Below, in pieces: positions 22,391-33,208 of a stretch of DNA of 64,000 nucleotides. Location of the stretch: positions 72,655,718 through 72,719,717 of the forward strand of contig OZ020267.1 in assembly GCA_963971225.1 (NCBI GenBank). The letters run 5' to 3'. The DNA is from Melieria omissa. Its lineage: Eukaryota > Arthropoda > Insecta > Diptera > Ulidiidae. The notes beneath the pieces were generated by a model that was not told the origin of the DNA, ran no database searches, and saw only the letters and a program-made list of their open reading frames with translations. The first letter of the stretch is position 1, and every line of letters begins with the position of its first letter. A program made the position numbers and the translations under genes.

Positions 22391-25014
22391 TACTTCAAAG
22401 CAAAGCTTGAAAACCCAATAATCTTACCAACATTTCCATTAATTGCTTGCAAGAGTCTGTGAGAAATAATACCGTAATATATCCCGCGAAAACGTGTCTA
22501 CGTATATTCAAATTCGAATTCATTAAATCAGCTTTGTCTCTGCTAAGTCTGTTTGTAATCCTCACACCCTCACATCTTTACACTGTACAAAATTTCTTTG
22601 ACACAAGCTATTTCTCTGTCTTTTCAATGACTAAACACTTCACAGATTACTTTGTTATTGTTGCCAAAAATAGGTGTGAATCAACATAATCGTACTTAAA
22701 TACGTATTTATGGGCAAATTGATTGTCTGTGTGTGTGTTTGGGTGCTTAGAAGATTTGCAATGGTCGCTAGCAATGTGTTTAATGCGTCGCATGCAGCTG
22801 CAAATTTCAATTTGCCATCAATAATTATGAATTTACATAACAGATGCATTGAACACAAATCCACACACACACAGATACACACACGTAGACACATTCACGC
22901 ATGCAAATCGCATACATGCGCAGCGTACAAAGGAGACAACACAAACAGAACTGAGCGCATCATATGCGAGCACAATAAGCGCTATTAAGAGCATACACTG
23001 GCACAATACAACAACAACAGGAACCGAAAGTAAACACACCCACACACATACTCACCTATACATGCATACATTTTCGGCTTACATGCTAACTTGGACTTCA
23101 AGTAGTTGCAGCAACAACAAATCAACAGACTGCACCTAGAAGTCGAAAGACTTTGTCAATATATATATATGTACAGGACCAATGCTTCAAGTACAACTGA
23201 GTTTTGGCAAAGGACATTAATTAACCCTTTACAGCACAGTGATGCAAAAATGCAATACAGAATTCAATGACCTATTTGAAATTGTAGAGAAAAATTTTGC
23301 ATTTTGTAGAGAAGAAGGTTTAATAAAAAATATTTGAACTCAAGTTTAGTTGGACTAATTTTAGAAAATGCCAAAAAAAACCAAAGTACCTTTTTATGTA
23401 CTAAGTACTCAATTGAGCTTTGAAATATTTTTCCAACTTTTGTTTTTTACTTGTTCATGCTTTTTAGAAAGTCATAGTTTTTTAAAAGGTTTATTTGTGA
23501 TCAGAATCAGAATCAATCAAAGTGGTGTATGAAAAAACTATGAAAGATTATTTGAATGATGTTGTTATCCGGTTGCAAAATTGTTGTTGGTTTGTTGCCA
23601 TGTTTTTTGCTGGTTTATTAACAGTCATTGAACATTGAGTGAGAGAAAGAAGTCAATTGCCATTCTTAATAGTCCTTTTTGGAAGTGGAGAAAATAGGGA
23701 ATTCTCTGAACTTCTCTTGCAACATGTTCTATGTAACGTTTGATATGTGATACATTACGCCATCTTGTTGGAACCAAATGTTGTCCAATTCCATGCCATA
23801 TAATTGAAACTAACAAAATTCAGTTATAGTCAGATACCGTTTGCCATTGACAAACACCGTCTCGTCGTTCTTCTTTCAGAATGTTAATGAAGGTCCTATG
23901 ACAACGCTTGTCTGAAATTCAATCCAAACAGAAAAACTTCTTCGAATTCAATAGAGTCAATTCTTGATATTGCAGTAGATTTATTTCTCTTCCAATTGCG
24001 TCTCTTCTAATTGTTTATGAAACTGTTCAACTAATGTGTTTCATAACTGACAATAATTTGATACATTTTGAACTACTTCAGTTCATTCAGCAAATGTACA
24101 ATAAGCTTGACCTTGGTGACCTTAGAACTTCGGTTCTTGTGTCAATTACATGTTATACGGTTGCAGGTCAAAGCTTTTTTTACGAAATTCAACACATGGA
24201 AGTGCAGAAAGGCCAACAAATTGTATACGATGAGGAATCCAGAGGTTTGGGTCTACAGGCGCAATTTCATCAACATAAGCTGATTGTCTCTATTGTCTTG
24301 ACTCTTTATCTATTGTCTGTAGAAAGCGTAGGCAACACGAAACAACCATTGGTTGCTGTAGATTGCATGTATTTTGTTATAATTTGGCACAATCCAGCGA
24401 TACGAACTATGCATGAATTGGCCAGCAGAAACTAAGTTTTGTAATAACATTTTGGCTTTATTGAAGATTTCAACATTTCATAGAAGAAATCAAAACAAAT
24501 TGGTAAAATTATTGTATAACTTTTTGAGTTGATTGTTTGGTTCAAATGACATTTCGGCTGTTAATTTTCTGTAGCTCGCAAAATATTTACCAAACCAAAC
24601 ATGGAATTTTGCAAAATGTTTATGTCTAATTAAATAATGTAGTATTGCATTAAAACCAACGTTGAAAAATGATAACGTTACCACCTGAAATGTCGGAGCA
24701 GTAACCGGTCAAAGTTGGGACAAATCTATTGAAGGATCCTTGGCCTTTATTTCGTAGAACTGCTTTTATCTGCCTCTGTTTGTAAGACAAAACAAAATAG
24801 TACACAAAAAACCAAAAGATTAATTTGCATAGAAACTCCCATTGAGAAATTTGAGTACCCAATACAGATCTTTTAACTGACATAAGTAGGTTTTTTTGGG
24901 TTACGGTAGCTGCCTCGGTATGAGACATCTTTACGTCTATAAGGCCCATTGTGATAGCACAAATTCAACTCTTTGAAATATGTATGCACCATTGTTTTTC
25001 TACAAACACACTTT
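22391..25014. other. A+T-rich non-coding stretch; possible piggyBac-like end at 23222
   Basis: CA runs occur near 22860-22890 and 23035-23050. At 23222 the sequence TTAACCCTTTACAGCAC followed by gatgcaaaaatgca looks like a piggyBac-type end plus sub-terminal palindrome, but I found no matching right end. The repeat at 24361-24452 is a diverged copy of 11841-11945. The 133-codon ORF at 24034-24435 and neighbouring ORFs have no recognised domain. Confidence 0.45.
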
Positions 25015-25540
25015 TTAACCCTAATCCGTCGTTCGGGTGATTTTTCACCCATTTTAAATTTTTTCTATAACTTTCCTAAATATTTAGGTATCAAAATGAT
25101 TAAGGTTTCTTGTATTTGTAGCAAACCAAATAAGTTCTAGAAATTATCCGTTATTAATTATAACGGTGATTACAAAAAGGACGACAAAAGGGCGACGTTC
25201 GGGTGATATTTTACCCATATACAAATTGTATGGAAATTCAACGCAACACATACAGAAAATGCCATAAAATTACGTCACTGGACTGAAAGTTTTGAAGTGT
25301 TTTTATAGGCAAAATCTTTTTTTGGATCAATGAGCCCCCTGAACTTAACGGAAATGTAAGAGCCAATTATATTATTTCAACTAAAGTTGGTATAACTCGT
25401 TATGCTTGAAGTCGTGGGTCAGCAATATAAGATGCCAATGAAGACCAATGTTAAAGATATTAACTGACAAAACTAATGTTGAAGGTTGGGGCGTTTTTGG
25501 CAGTGCATGGATCAGCGTTTGTGATATTCAGGCATAGTTT

Positions 25541-25660
25541 GGTATTTCAATTTTGAGTGGTGTTTATAAGTCGAATGGAGAATCTCTTGATAATCTGTAG
25601 AGTTACACAACAGGCAGACCAATTTTTCGTTCTATCGGTGACGAAACCATTCGCCAAGAA
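25541..25660 (+). pseudogene. piggyBac-type transposase remnant
   Basis: One frame reads GISILSGVYKSNGESLDNL, then a TAG stop, then SYTTGRPIFRSI. This resembles the conserved piggyBac block in which a Leu-Leu-Gly-hydrophobic stretch precedes a Trp and a GRPIFR-like motif. The stop falls where the family usually has Trp. Upstream and downstream frames are broken, and the catalytic Asp regions could not be located. About 40 codons of a protein normally over 550 residues remain. Assignment is from motif memory and is supported by the TTAA ends of the surrounding element. Confidence 0.65.
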
Positions 25661-25984
25661 TGTAACGATTGTAATCAAGAATGAAGCTCGTTAACACCCA
25701 TAAGAGATATATGAGAAAAGTGGGTTTGGCGACAACTGCTATGTACGTCCTATGAAAAGGATACACTAAGTTAACAAGAAGAAGATGCCCCTTTGAGCAC
25801 TTTTCATCATAACTCTAACTAACTAACTAAAAATCACCCGAAATCATATCGTTTTACAATAAGTCGAAAGCAGTAATTGACACTTAAGACAAATTGATTG
25901 TTCACTAACTATACCATCAAGCGAAAAAATAATCGCTTTTAATCCCAGCTGGAATCACAACAAAAAGATATACTTGTGGTGAAC

Positions 25985-26130
25985 ACAAAGTTTTAGGAAA
26001 CTACTGCCCTTCCTTGCCCCCTTTCCCCATTCGATTGAAATGAGTGCTTTAACATATGTTGGAAAAACAGTATTACATACACATTTAAAAACGGGTGAAA
26101 TTTGTGTTATATCACAACGGGTCTCCGAAT
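25985..26130 (+). repeat. SINE-body-like segment inside the piggyBac relic
   Basis: The stretch ccttccttgccccctttccc, then acatatgttggaaa, acatacacattt and aaaacgggtgaaat matches, on the opposite strand, about 34080-34200 of the SINE at 33957-34415 (aacatatgttggaaa, catacacatttc, aaaacgggtgaaat in that element's own orientation). No tRNA-like head is seen to its left, so it is a 5'-truncated SINE copy or a module shared by both elements. Confidence 0.7.
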
Positions 26131-26407
26131 GTGTCTTTTACAGAGGCAGCCACAATAACCTAACCCAACTAGTGGCCCTAATTGCAAATAAATTTAGAAA
26201 AATTGTTTAACTTATTTATCTGTAAGATAACAAAGATAAAAAGATTAAAGATAACAAATTTTTTTGTATAATATTTGTTAAAAAAATTTATTAAAACAAT
26301 GCAAAGTACCATATGGGTGAAATATCACCCGAACATCTTATGTGTGAGTTTTTTTGAACGTCGAATGAGGGTTAAACTATTGGGTTAAGTGTTAAGGTTA
26401 TTATTCT

Positions 26408-26505
26408 ATCACGAAATGTTTAACCAGCCCTAACCAGGAATCGAACCCAGAGTTTCTGGTAAGAAAAGTCAGCGTGATACCCACTGGACTACCGAGGTCA
26501 CCTGG
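26408..26505 (-). repeat. tRNA-like SINE head, truncated
   Basis: On the minus strand box A reads TAGTCCAGTGGG (26491-26480) and box B reads GGTTCGATTCC (26447-26437), the RNA polymerase III promoter pair of tRNA-derived SINEs. It continues CTGGTTAGGGCTGGTT, close to CTGGCTCGGGCTGGT in the SINE at 33957-34415. The body is missing: unrelated sequence and the piggyBac right end follow within about 40 bp. It is not a plausible functional tRNA because the acceptor and anticodon arms do not pair convincingly. Confidence 0.75.
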
Positions 26506-26603
26506 CATATACACATTACACATACAAATATCTTAAATATTACAAAAACTTACTAATCAATTAAAAAACTTAAATACTGTAAAACCGTGCGACAGTATTT
26601 TTC

Positions 26604-27166
26604 ACACCGGGGAAAATCCATATGTGCGTGAAACTAGAGACCAAATATAATAATACTGCCTACTCAGTTTTTCATTTCTACATCATTAAATGAAATTTTG
26701 TCCTTTTAAAAGTACTTCAAAAATTTGAAGGGAATAAAAAAAAATAAAAATGCTCAAGAACTTAAATAAAATAGTTTTGTAATCTTTAAAGGAAGAAAGT
26801 CCTTTGAAAATTTTGATCCTTTATATCCTTGAAAATATTTACAGTGATCAAGGACATTTTGGGTTTTAACATACTTACTTTTCAAGAAAATTCTATATAA
26901 ATTTTTAAGGATATAAAGGATTAAAATTTTCAAAGGACCTTTTTCATATCTTTTTTTTAAATAGATAAAAAATTAATTTTATTTAAATTCTTGAGCCTTT
27001 CCTCTTTCATTCGATATACATATTGCCATATTTTTTTTAATTTTGTATCGCCTTTAAAATTTGAAGTTTTTTTTAAAGGACAAATGATGTAGAAATGAAA
27101 AACTGAGTAGGCAGTATTATTATATTTTGTCTCTAGTTTCACGCCCATATGAATTTTTTCCGGTGT
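26604..27166. mobile_element. Fold-back (long inverted repeat) element, about 563 bp
   Basis: The two halves are inverted copies of each other. The left side has acaccgggga, gcgtgaaactagagac, aataatactgcctactcag and tttttcatttctacatcatt; each returns in reverse complement on the right at 27040-27166. The similarity runs inward to ggatataaaggat and tttcaaaggac, leaving a central loop of about 60-80 bp around 26840-26905. The T-rich flanks hide any target duplication. With no coding sequence it is a MITE or fold-back element of undetermined superfamily. Confidence 0.85.
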
Positions 27167-27318
27167 AAATTTTTTTTTGGTATTTTTGTTGCACGTTGTA
27201 ATCTATGCACAGGCAACAATGGGTTAATGTTTAAAGAAGCATTCTCCTACATGTATTTTAACGGGCGCCAACAGGCCAAATCATCATCACCCTACAAACA
27301 TTAACATGTACGAGTATA

Positions 27319-28260
27319 GGGGAATTCTTTGTAAGGTGCCACCCCATAGCTTTTTTGCGCATAATTCGTTAGAAAATTAACGTATCGCCAATTTTAATAT
27401 ACCGTTCGAAAGAGGGTTAAAGGGGCTAGGATCCGAGGTAACACTTCAATTGAATTTTTCGTAATTACGAATTTTACAGCCAATTTCCCAAAGTGTTCAA
27501 AATCGACACCCTAAAATTTTTTAATGTAAGGTGCCACCCCCTAAAAAACCGCTAAAAACGTAAAAATCTCAAGCAAAAATGCATGATTTAGAAAATTTAC
27601 GAAAGATTATTGAATTCAATTTGAATTGAATAGAAAATGACCGAAAGCAAAATGCTAATTGAATGATAACGAATAAAACGAATAATTGTATGGAAATTGA
27701 TAAACAAAACTGAACTAATTTATTCCTCATGATAGAATTAGAGAAAAATCGACTAAGAACACTTTAAATTCATTGTAATGGCGATTCCGAGCAATAAAAA
27801 GTCATTATACCGATATAGGACCACAAAACAATGAAAAAAGGGGGGGTGGCACCTTACAAAGAAAAAAAGGTGGCACTTTACATTTTTATGCAATTTTGGA
27901 AATCATTGTATAAATTTGTTCCTTTTACGATATGCTCGGATATCATTTCGGATTATGAAAAACCAATAAAAATGAAGTCCAACACTGATATTTACCTTAG
28001 TTTTTTACAAGTTTTTGGTTACTTTTTCACCACAAGAAAAACCTTCAGTTTTAATTTTTATGTTTTTTCTTAACCAAACTTGACACTTTTATTTACCCAG
28101 ACCGTACCATTACGTATGTTCCCGCAAAAACAACATTAGAATTGATGTTGACATATATACCTTAAAAGACAATAGGAATTTTTTTTCTTGGATTGCTGGA
28201 ACATCGAAATCGAGCAGGGGTGGCACCTTACAAAGAGTGGCACCTTACAAAGAATTCCCC
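27319..28260. mobile_element. MITE with repeated sub-terminal motifs, about 942 bp
   Basis: Ends are TATA-GGGGAATTCTTTGTAAGG and its complement, with TATA on both outer sides (TA target likely). The motif GTAAGGTGCCACCCC follows the left end at 27331-27345 and recurs at 27526-27540. In inverted orientation it recurs at 27843-27857, in diverged form at 27869-27881, then at 28217-28231 and 28238-28249. Such sub-terminal copies are usually transposase-binding sites. The 80-codon ORF at 27831-28073 is not a transposase. Confidence 0.85.
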
Positions 28261-28264
28261 TATA

Positions 28265-30225
28265 TGTATGTGCGTGTGTTTGTAATGTGTTCATGTGTGA
28301 TGTGCATGTGACGACCAGAGGTTTCCAGTGTGACTTGCGTCGATCGCCCGCACCGAACTGAGCGCACATTTCGCTTGCACTTGGGTCCTGTTAATTTGAT
28401 TTCAGGCGCGCAACGTGCATATTGAACAGTTTAATTGTATTTTAAAGTCCATTAGTGTTAGTATTGGCAAATGCCATTCACTGTGTGCAATAACAGTGAC
28501 ACTGGCATGCCAACAATACTCAATAGGGGGTGCGAACGGAAATGTGCCGCTCTGTTCAGTGTTATGGCATTAGCTGCGAAAGGTGTTGGCATTCCCATTG
28601 GCTTTTGTGCGCCTTGGCAGCACACCAACCGGCCAACCGGCCACTTTTCGGCATGTCGGTGCAAATAAACGCCCCACTGCCACTTGACACTGGACACATG
28701 GCACACCCACACACATGCAAAATGCATTTGCAGCAGCTGCTCCAATGCGCCAAACATACCACAAACCCTGTTGATGGGCCATAAATTTTGATTTTCTCCA
28801 ACGCCAGCAGCTGCGATTGTCTCGCGCAGCCAACCAGCTGTACAGCGCCCACTTGCACGCACGAGACGCCTTGCTGCTGCTCGCCACTGACCAACCAATG
28901 TTGTACGTGTACTCTGTGCACTGCCGCCAATTTGAGCACAGCAAAAAGACGCACTATCCATCATCATTGATTAATATGTTTTGCGTGCCGTGTTGATGGG
29001 CCGCGCTGCTGCTGTCACCGCCGTTGCGTCTGCTGTGGGCGATAAGTGTTGGTGTGCTGCGTACAACATGTGTGATATATGTGTGTGTGTGTGCGTGGCC
29101 GGAGCCAATACTGCGGTTCATTTGAAGCAACCAAGCATAATTGTCAAATGCAATTTGCTCTTAAGTTATAAATTGCCCGGCAAGTGATTGGGCAGCCGCC
29201 GTTGCCGACACAAGTGCGAGCGTTGTGTTGTGTTGTGCTGCGCTCTGTTCTCTCGGCGTTCGCATTGTTGCCGTAAACGGTTGTCTTTTGAGGCGTTGTG
29301 GCAACGTCTTTGTTTATTTATAGTTAGGTGTTTGCATTTGGCAAGTGGGAAGCATAAATTGATGCCGGTTGGGTCATAAAGTGAAGCGACACTCAAGTGT
29401 CGATCGTCGATTTATTGAAGACGTAGTTGAAGCGTTTGGCACATGTCGACTGCAGAAAATTTGAGTTGGTTAAATTTGCTGAAATAAAACTTTGCCTACT
29501 TTGCTCTCAGGATGATACATATTGAGTGTGAGCTTTCACATGGGAATTTCTACATGGCAATTTCCAACTGGTGCCAGAAAGCACAGAATTTTGACAGCTG
29601 GTGGAATTTTTGGTATTGGGACCAATTTCACATAAGATTAAAGTGTCATTTAGGAAATACTATGAACCCAAATGGGGAACTGTGTTGAAAACTGCTTTCA
29701 TCTTTCGAATTGACTTAACCTTATTCTATACTAGCAGCGCCCCGCGACTTTGCACGCAACTTTAAAGTCAATGGGGGCAATACCCCCATTGTTGACCTCC
29801 TTAGATTTTGATTTTTGAAAAATTAAAAACACTTATCAAATAGTTTCACATGTTAAGTGTTTTAACTAAGTTTAAACTCAAAAAATCCATCAAATCCAAA
29901 GAGCTAAAGTAATTATTATTCATATTTTTGGGAATAAAAAAATTGCTTTAATTTAAGAAATTTCTATAATTACACTGTGCAACAAAAAAACAAATAACAA
30001 GGTTCTCACACCGCATTCTGGTAGAGGGGACCAAGAAAAAATATACGTGTATCGGCGTTTTGAAAATTTAAGTCTGAATTTTTTTTAGGGGAGGTCAAAC
30101 TTTTTCCCTTTTGGCTCATTCTTAAGGTGAATCGGCATACGAAAACCATGTAACCCCACATTTTAGGTATATGATATATTCAGCAATTTGATGTAAAATA
30201 CTACGAAGAACATTTTTGTAGAGCA
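28265..30225. other. Non-coding stretch, locally G+C-richer (28.3-29.4 kb)
   Basis: Four or more overlapping ORFs of 60-169 codons occur in different frames around 28458-28970, all without recognised domains. They reflect local composition rather than a gene. A perfect palindromic block aatgggggcaatacccccatt is at 29771-29791. From 29840 the DNA is A+T-rich with poly-A tracts. Confidence 0.5.
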
Positions 30226-30227
30226 TT

Positions 30228-30280
30228 TTAACCCTGCAGCTCCTATTTGTATGGGTCAATTTGACCCTTTTTTTTTAATG
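30228..30280 (+). other. Isolated piggyBac-like terminal sequence
   Basis: TTAACCCTGCAGCTCC at 30228 is followed by a gggtcaatttgaccc palindrome, the same arrangement as the left end at 25015-25050 (TTAA, CCCT, then GGGTGA.TTTTTCACCC). I found no matching AGGGTTAA end to the right, so it is either a solo fragment or coincidence. Confidence 0.35.
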
Positions 30281-30418
30281 TCAAAAATGTCCTGTAAACC
30301 AGGACTTTTTAAGGACAAAATGTACCACGAAAATATTCGCCATAAAATTCTACTATAGGTCTCTGAATACATCGAAGCTCAGAAATTAACTTGAACGCCA
30401 GAAAGTAATGGATGAGAA

Positions 30419-30558
30419 CAGTGGCACGTACAAGATTTCATTTGGTGATGGGGGTGGGGGGAGGGTTGCGTTCAACTTTTGAGACAAATTCCATTCCATA
30501 TTTTGTGTTTAATATTTTTGTATTTTGAACCCCTAAACCCCCTCTGTGTGCGCCACTG
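30419..30558 (+). mobile_element. hAT-type MITE, 140 bp (second copy)
   Basis: Ends are CAGTGGCACGTACAAG and TGTGTGCGCCACTG. Flanks gatgagaa (30411-30418) and attgagaa (30559-30566) are a decayed 8-bp duplication (6 of 8 identical). Internal blocks gatttcatttg, gcgttcaacttttgagac, atattttgtg and aatatttttg correspond in order to the minus strand of 17547-17692. It is non-coding. Confidence 0.85.
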
Positions 30559-30569
30559 ATTGAGAAGTT

Positions 30570-31145
30570 TGCTGTTTCTATTGAAGTTCAGCAGTGACCT
30601 CATGTCATGCTTGGAATGACCTCCTCTACCTTAGTGATGAACGGATAAACGGATCCCCTAAGTGGATATGGCGTAGTCTTTTGATAGCCAAACAGGAGTA
30701 AAGAATACATTTCAGAATTTCCATGGCGCTTTTTTCTTTCCATTACTCCATACTTCCATATTCCATACTCGAACACGGTCAATCTCAACTCAACATGTAT
30801 CAAACACATTCTTTGTGCATACTCATAGCTTTGAATATCTCTCTTACTGTGATTTGATGGTTCTTCAGTACCAATTGAAAACTTGAGGTATGTTTTAGTC
30901 AAAGGTTGCAATTTGTGGACTTCCCAAATGCTCCGGTTTTGGACATCCTGAACGTTTATCGTCTGTCAAGTTGGTACGCCTGCCCAAAATATACAATTTT
31001 TCTTTCATTTTCTTTCATAAAACAACAATATTTAATGACTACCTTCTATTCCACAGTGATTCGTGATTCTACTTCCAACAACTGCGGGACAAAATTAGAA
31101 GCGGTGGTATGTAGTGCTACGGAAAAAAAACTCTACAATCCCACG
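30570..31145. other. Unassigned non-coding stretch
   Basis: ORFs of 82-103 codons overlap on opposite strands and have no recognised domain. I see nothing else in it. Confidence 0.5.
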
Positions 31146-31147
31146 TT

Positions 31148-31165
31148 AGTGTAGTTTTCTACACT
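31148..31165. repeat. 18-bp hairpin, left member of an inverted pair
   Basis: AGTGTAGTTTTCTACACT forms a 7-bp stem with a TTTT loop. Its exact reverse complement occurs at 34597-34614, bracketing the BEL/gypsy/SINE nest. TGTAG and CTACA edges would also suit LTR termini, but no LTR pair could be aligned and no target duplication is seen. Confidence 0.6.
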
Positions 31166-32099
31166 ATGGGTGTTTTGAGTAAGTAAAGTACTTAATTTAA
31201 TTTTTTATTTTAGTTCTTATTTAAGTTTAGTTTAAGTGAGTTTTATTTTAGTTTGTGTTCGATTCATGGCGGAGTGGATAAATAAAAAAGCGGTATGGTT
31301 CGGGTTTAGGGGTTCTTTACTGAACGACGATCGAATGACAAGTAAGTACACGAAACATTATACGATACAAAACGGCCGAAGCCGGGGAGCAGAAAATAGG
31401 GGGAACATGAGCACAAGAGGTGAAGGAAAGATTGGGATTAGTGATGGTATCGACGGATCACTAAATACAGATTGCAATTATATGGGGTGCCGGGGTCCCG
31501 CCCAGGGTTGCGGCGGACGGCTGCAAGTGATGCTTTGGCGGTGATGCGCGGCTGCCTGGCTGTAATGAACTGACGGCTGGAGGGTTGTCGCCGTTCCGCG
31601 ATGCCGGAGCTTTAAGAAATGCGCTGAAGGTCTCTCTGCTGGGGATGCTCGGTGCGGAGCAGTCTGGGGAGCAACTACTAGGATGGTCGCTAGCGCCGGA
31701 TCTGCAAAAAGAGAAGATGTCAGATGTGAGAAATGATGAAGACATCGTTGGTGTGGGGTGTGACCGGTTTGGAAATGCGAGGGGGCTGCAGTTTCCATCA
31801 ATTGCTGTGCATATTGACGCGTGGCGTCGAGCCAACGCTTGTGTTGTACCCTTTTTCGCGGTCTCATTGGGGGCAATAGCCATCCTGCGGGGGGCGAAAC
31901 GTTTGACAACGAAGGGAAGTGTTTGCCGTTTTGAGTCTGAATGTGCAGGGATGGTGAGTTCTGCGTAATTTGCCTTTATTTCCTTGGGTGGAAACCCTAC
32001 GGGATTGAGGGCGGCACTCACATCAGAAAGGGCTTCCTTCCTTTGGAGTAGGAAGGTTTTTTCGAAGAGCGGGACCAGTGTGCGTATGGTGATTTGGCA

Positions 32100-32330
32100 C
32101 CGCGGCGACATTTGTCAAATATGATGACAGGGGTACTGGACCGCTTAATATCCAACCGAATACTGTGTGTTAAGCGAGTAAGCTGCCACATACATTTCGG
32201 TGGAAACCTTCGAGCATGATCTGCGGGATGACATCACTGCCAATCACTATATCGATCTGCGCTGCCTCGAAGGGGTTGGGATCAGCGAGATCTAGTGCAG
32301 GCATCAATCTTTTGCCTAGCCGACTCTTTG
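32100..32330 (-). pseudogene. BEL/Pao protease-end fragment with a stop codon
   Basis: The frame reads LADPNPFEAAQIDIVIGSDV, then PQIMLEG, then NVCGSLLA, an in-frame TAA, and FGWILSGPV beyond it. The IDxxIGSD and FGWxLSG motifs are conserved between the aspartic protease and reverse transcriptase of BEL/Pao polyproteins. The DSG/DTG active site, which would precede this, has been deleted along with the end of gag. With the stop and the deletion the fragment is dead. Confidence 0.7.
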
Positions 32331-32680
32331 AAACCGTCGGGCTGGCTGTTGTCTTCAGCAATGAAGACTGCCTGATGTGCGCGCATTAGCCTCTTCCATT
32401 GGGCTTGCAGATTTGTCTGCTTAATTAGGACCAATGATTTGGGCAAATCCTCAATGAGAGCCGATGAAAACGCTATGCATAATTGCACGAGTCTCTCGGA
32501 CTCAAAACAAAAATTGGCAACACTGGGATCGGTTGCTATGGGACTAGGTGGCTTGGAGCTTGTTTTGAGTGCCTCGCGAGTGACAGGAACTGTCAAATGT
32601 TTCTCAGTCGACTTTGAATAGCTTGGAGAAGGAGGCTCCATTTTGTTTATTTGACGCTTGGGAGATCGCTCAACAGGCAT
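32300..32680 (-). pseudogene. BEL/Pao gag N-terminal fragment
   Basis: The reading frame starts at 32680 and runs about 130 codons. A low-complexity basic and Pro/Ser-rich leader is followed by FESERLVQLCIAFSSALIEDL and a helix-rich region ending in a Trp-containing stretch (QAQWKRLMRA). This is the coiled early-gag pattern of BEL/Pao elements, in which Gag assembles the particle. Near 32300 it stops after ACTRSR, exactly where the protease-like sequence begins in another frame, so the rest of gag was deleted. Family assignment depends on the linked protease segment. Confidence 0.55.
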
Positions 32681-32983
32681 TTGAATGGCTCAAAGTAGCT
32701 CGAAAGTGTTTAGAAATTCGTTTGAATACAAATATTCGGCTTATGGGGAATAAAGCAGAAATATTACCGCGTCCGCGCGAACGATAATTAAAGAATGGGG
32801 AAAAGTACACGAAAGTGTAAAAAATTTTCAATACGAATTTATATTTCTGTTGAGGATCAAAGTTTACAATTGTGTGTGTAAACGCGTCGAAAAATTTGTA
32901 TATATATATTGGGAATAAACAACAAATATTTAAATAAGATTTGGGGAAATTATTATTAAACAACAAATTTTGTAATATATAGG

Positions 32984-33158
32984 TGTCTCGTAACTACCCT
33001 CCACTTCAATATTGCCATATGTGAAAAACTCGAAAATTAAACACTGAATTGTAGTAACCTTAAGACGCAACATTGAATTGTAATACTTTTAAGATGCAAC
33101 ACTGAATTGTAAAATTCTCACTCTTCCTCTTTGCTCGTGAGACGTCTTGGCGACCACA
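32984..33158 (+). repeat. Probable 5' LTR of a gypsy (CsRn1-type) element
   Basis: The segment starts TGTCTCGTAACTACC and ends GCGACCACA (TG...CA), followed one base later by a primer-binding-like site. It contains three copies of an about 33-bp unit (acactgaattgtagtaacc, then cattgaattgtaatac, then cactgaattgtaaaa). There is no second LTR in the window because the element is truncated on the right, so the boundaries are inferred. Confidence 0.5.
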
Positions 33159-33159
33159 T

Positions 33160-33170
33160 TGATGACCCCG
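33160..33170 (+). other. Putative primer-binding site (tRNA-Trp type)
   Basis: TGATGACCCCG just after the LTR end differs by one base from the start of the tRNA-Trp complement (TGGTGACCCCG) used by CsRn1-clade gypsy elements. Its place between LTR and gag fits first-strand priming. Confidence 0.5.
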
Positions 33171-33208
33171 CACGCTTGAAATTATGAATTAAAAAGTTTA
33201 ATTGCACG

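Larger units (their letters stand above)
25019..26371 (+). mobile_element. Decayed piggyBac-like element, 1.35 kb, flanked by TTAA
   Basis: The left end is TTAA-CCCTAATCCGTCGTTC (TTAA at 25015-25018). The right end is the inverted complement GAACGTCGAATGAGGG-TTAA (TTAA at 26372-26375). TTAA targets and CCCT-type ends define the piggyBac superfamily. Inside each end is a GGGTGAT.TTTCACCC palindrome; on the right it is displaced by about 26 bp. A second left copy (gttcgggtgatattttaccc) lies near 25195-25220. A transposase remnant is visible at 25541-25660. The copy also contains a SINE-body-like segment. Far too little coding sequence remains for autonomy. Confidence 0.85.
31461..32690 (-). mobile_element. 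Relic of a BEL/Pao-type LTR retrotransposon
   Basis: The minus strand carries the start of a gag-like protein (32680 to about 32300), joined by deletion to the end of an aspartic-protease/early pol segment (about 32330 to 32100). No reverse transcriptase, RNase H or integrase is recognisable. The downstream G+C-richer stretch to 31461 has a 216-codon ORF of unclear identity that could be a frameshifted remainder. The outer limits are uncertain. A gypsy element appears to have inserted in its 5' region at about 32984. Confidence 0.65.

Noticed and set aside
26408..26505. Possible functional tRNA gene
   Set aside because: Boxes A and B are good but the arms do not fold into a convincing cloverleaf, and it matches the head of the SINE at 33957-34415.
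28458..28970. Overlapping ORFs of 124-169 codons on the minus strand
   Set aside because: Three frames and the opposite strand are open at once, with no domain; consistent with local G+C-richer composition.
31236..31968. Plus-strand ORFs over the BEL relic
   Set aside because: They run against the element's orientation and show no known domain.
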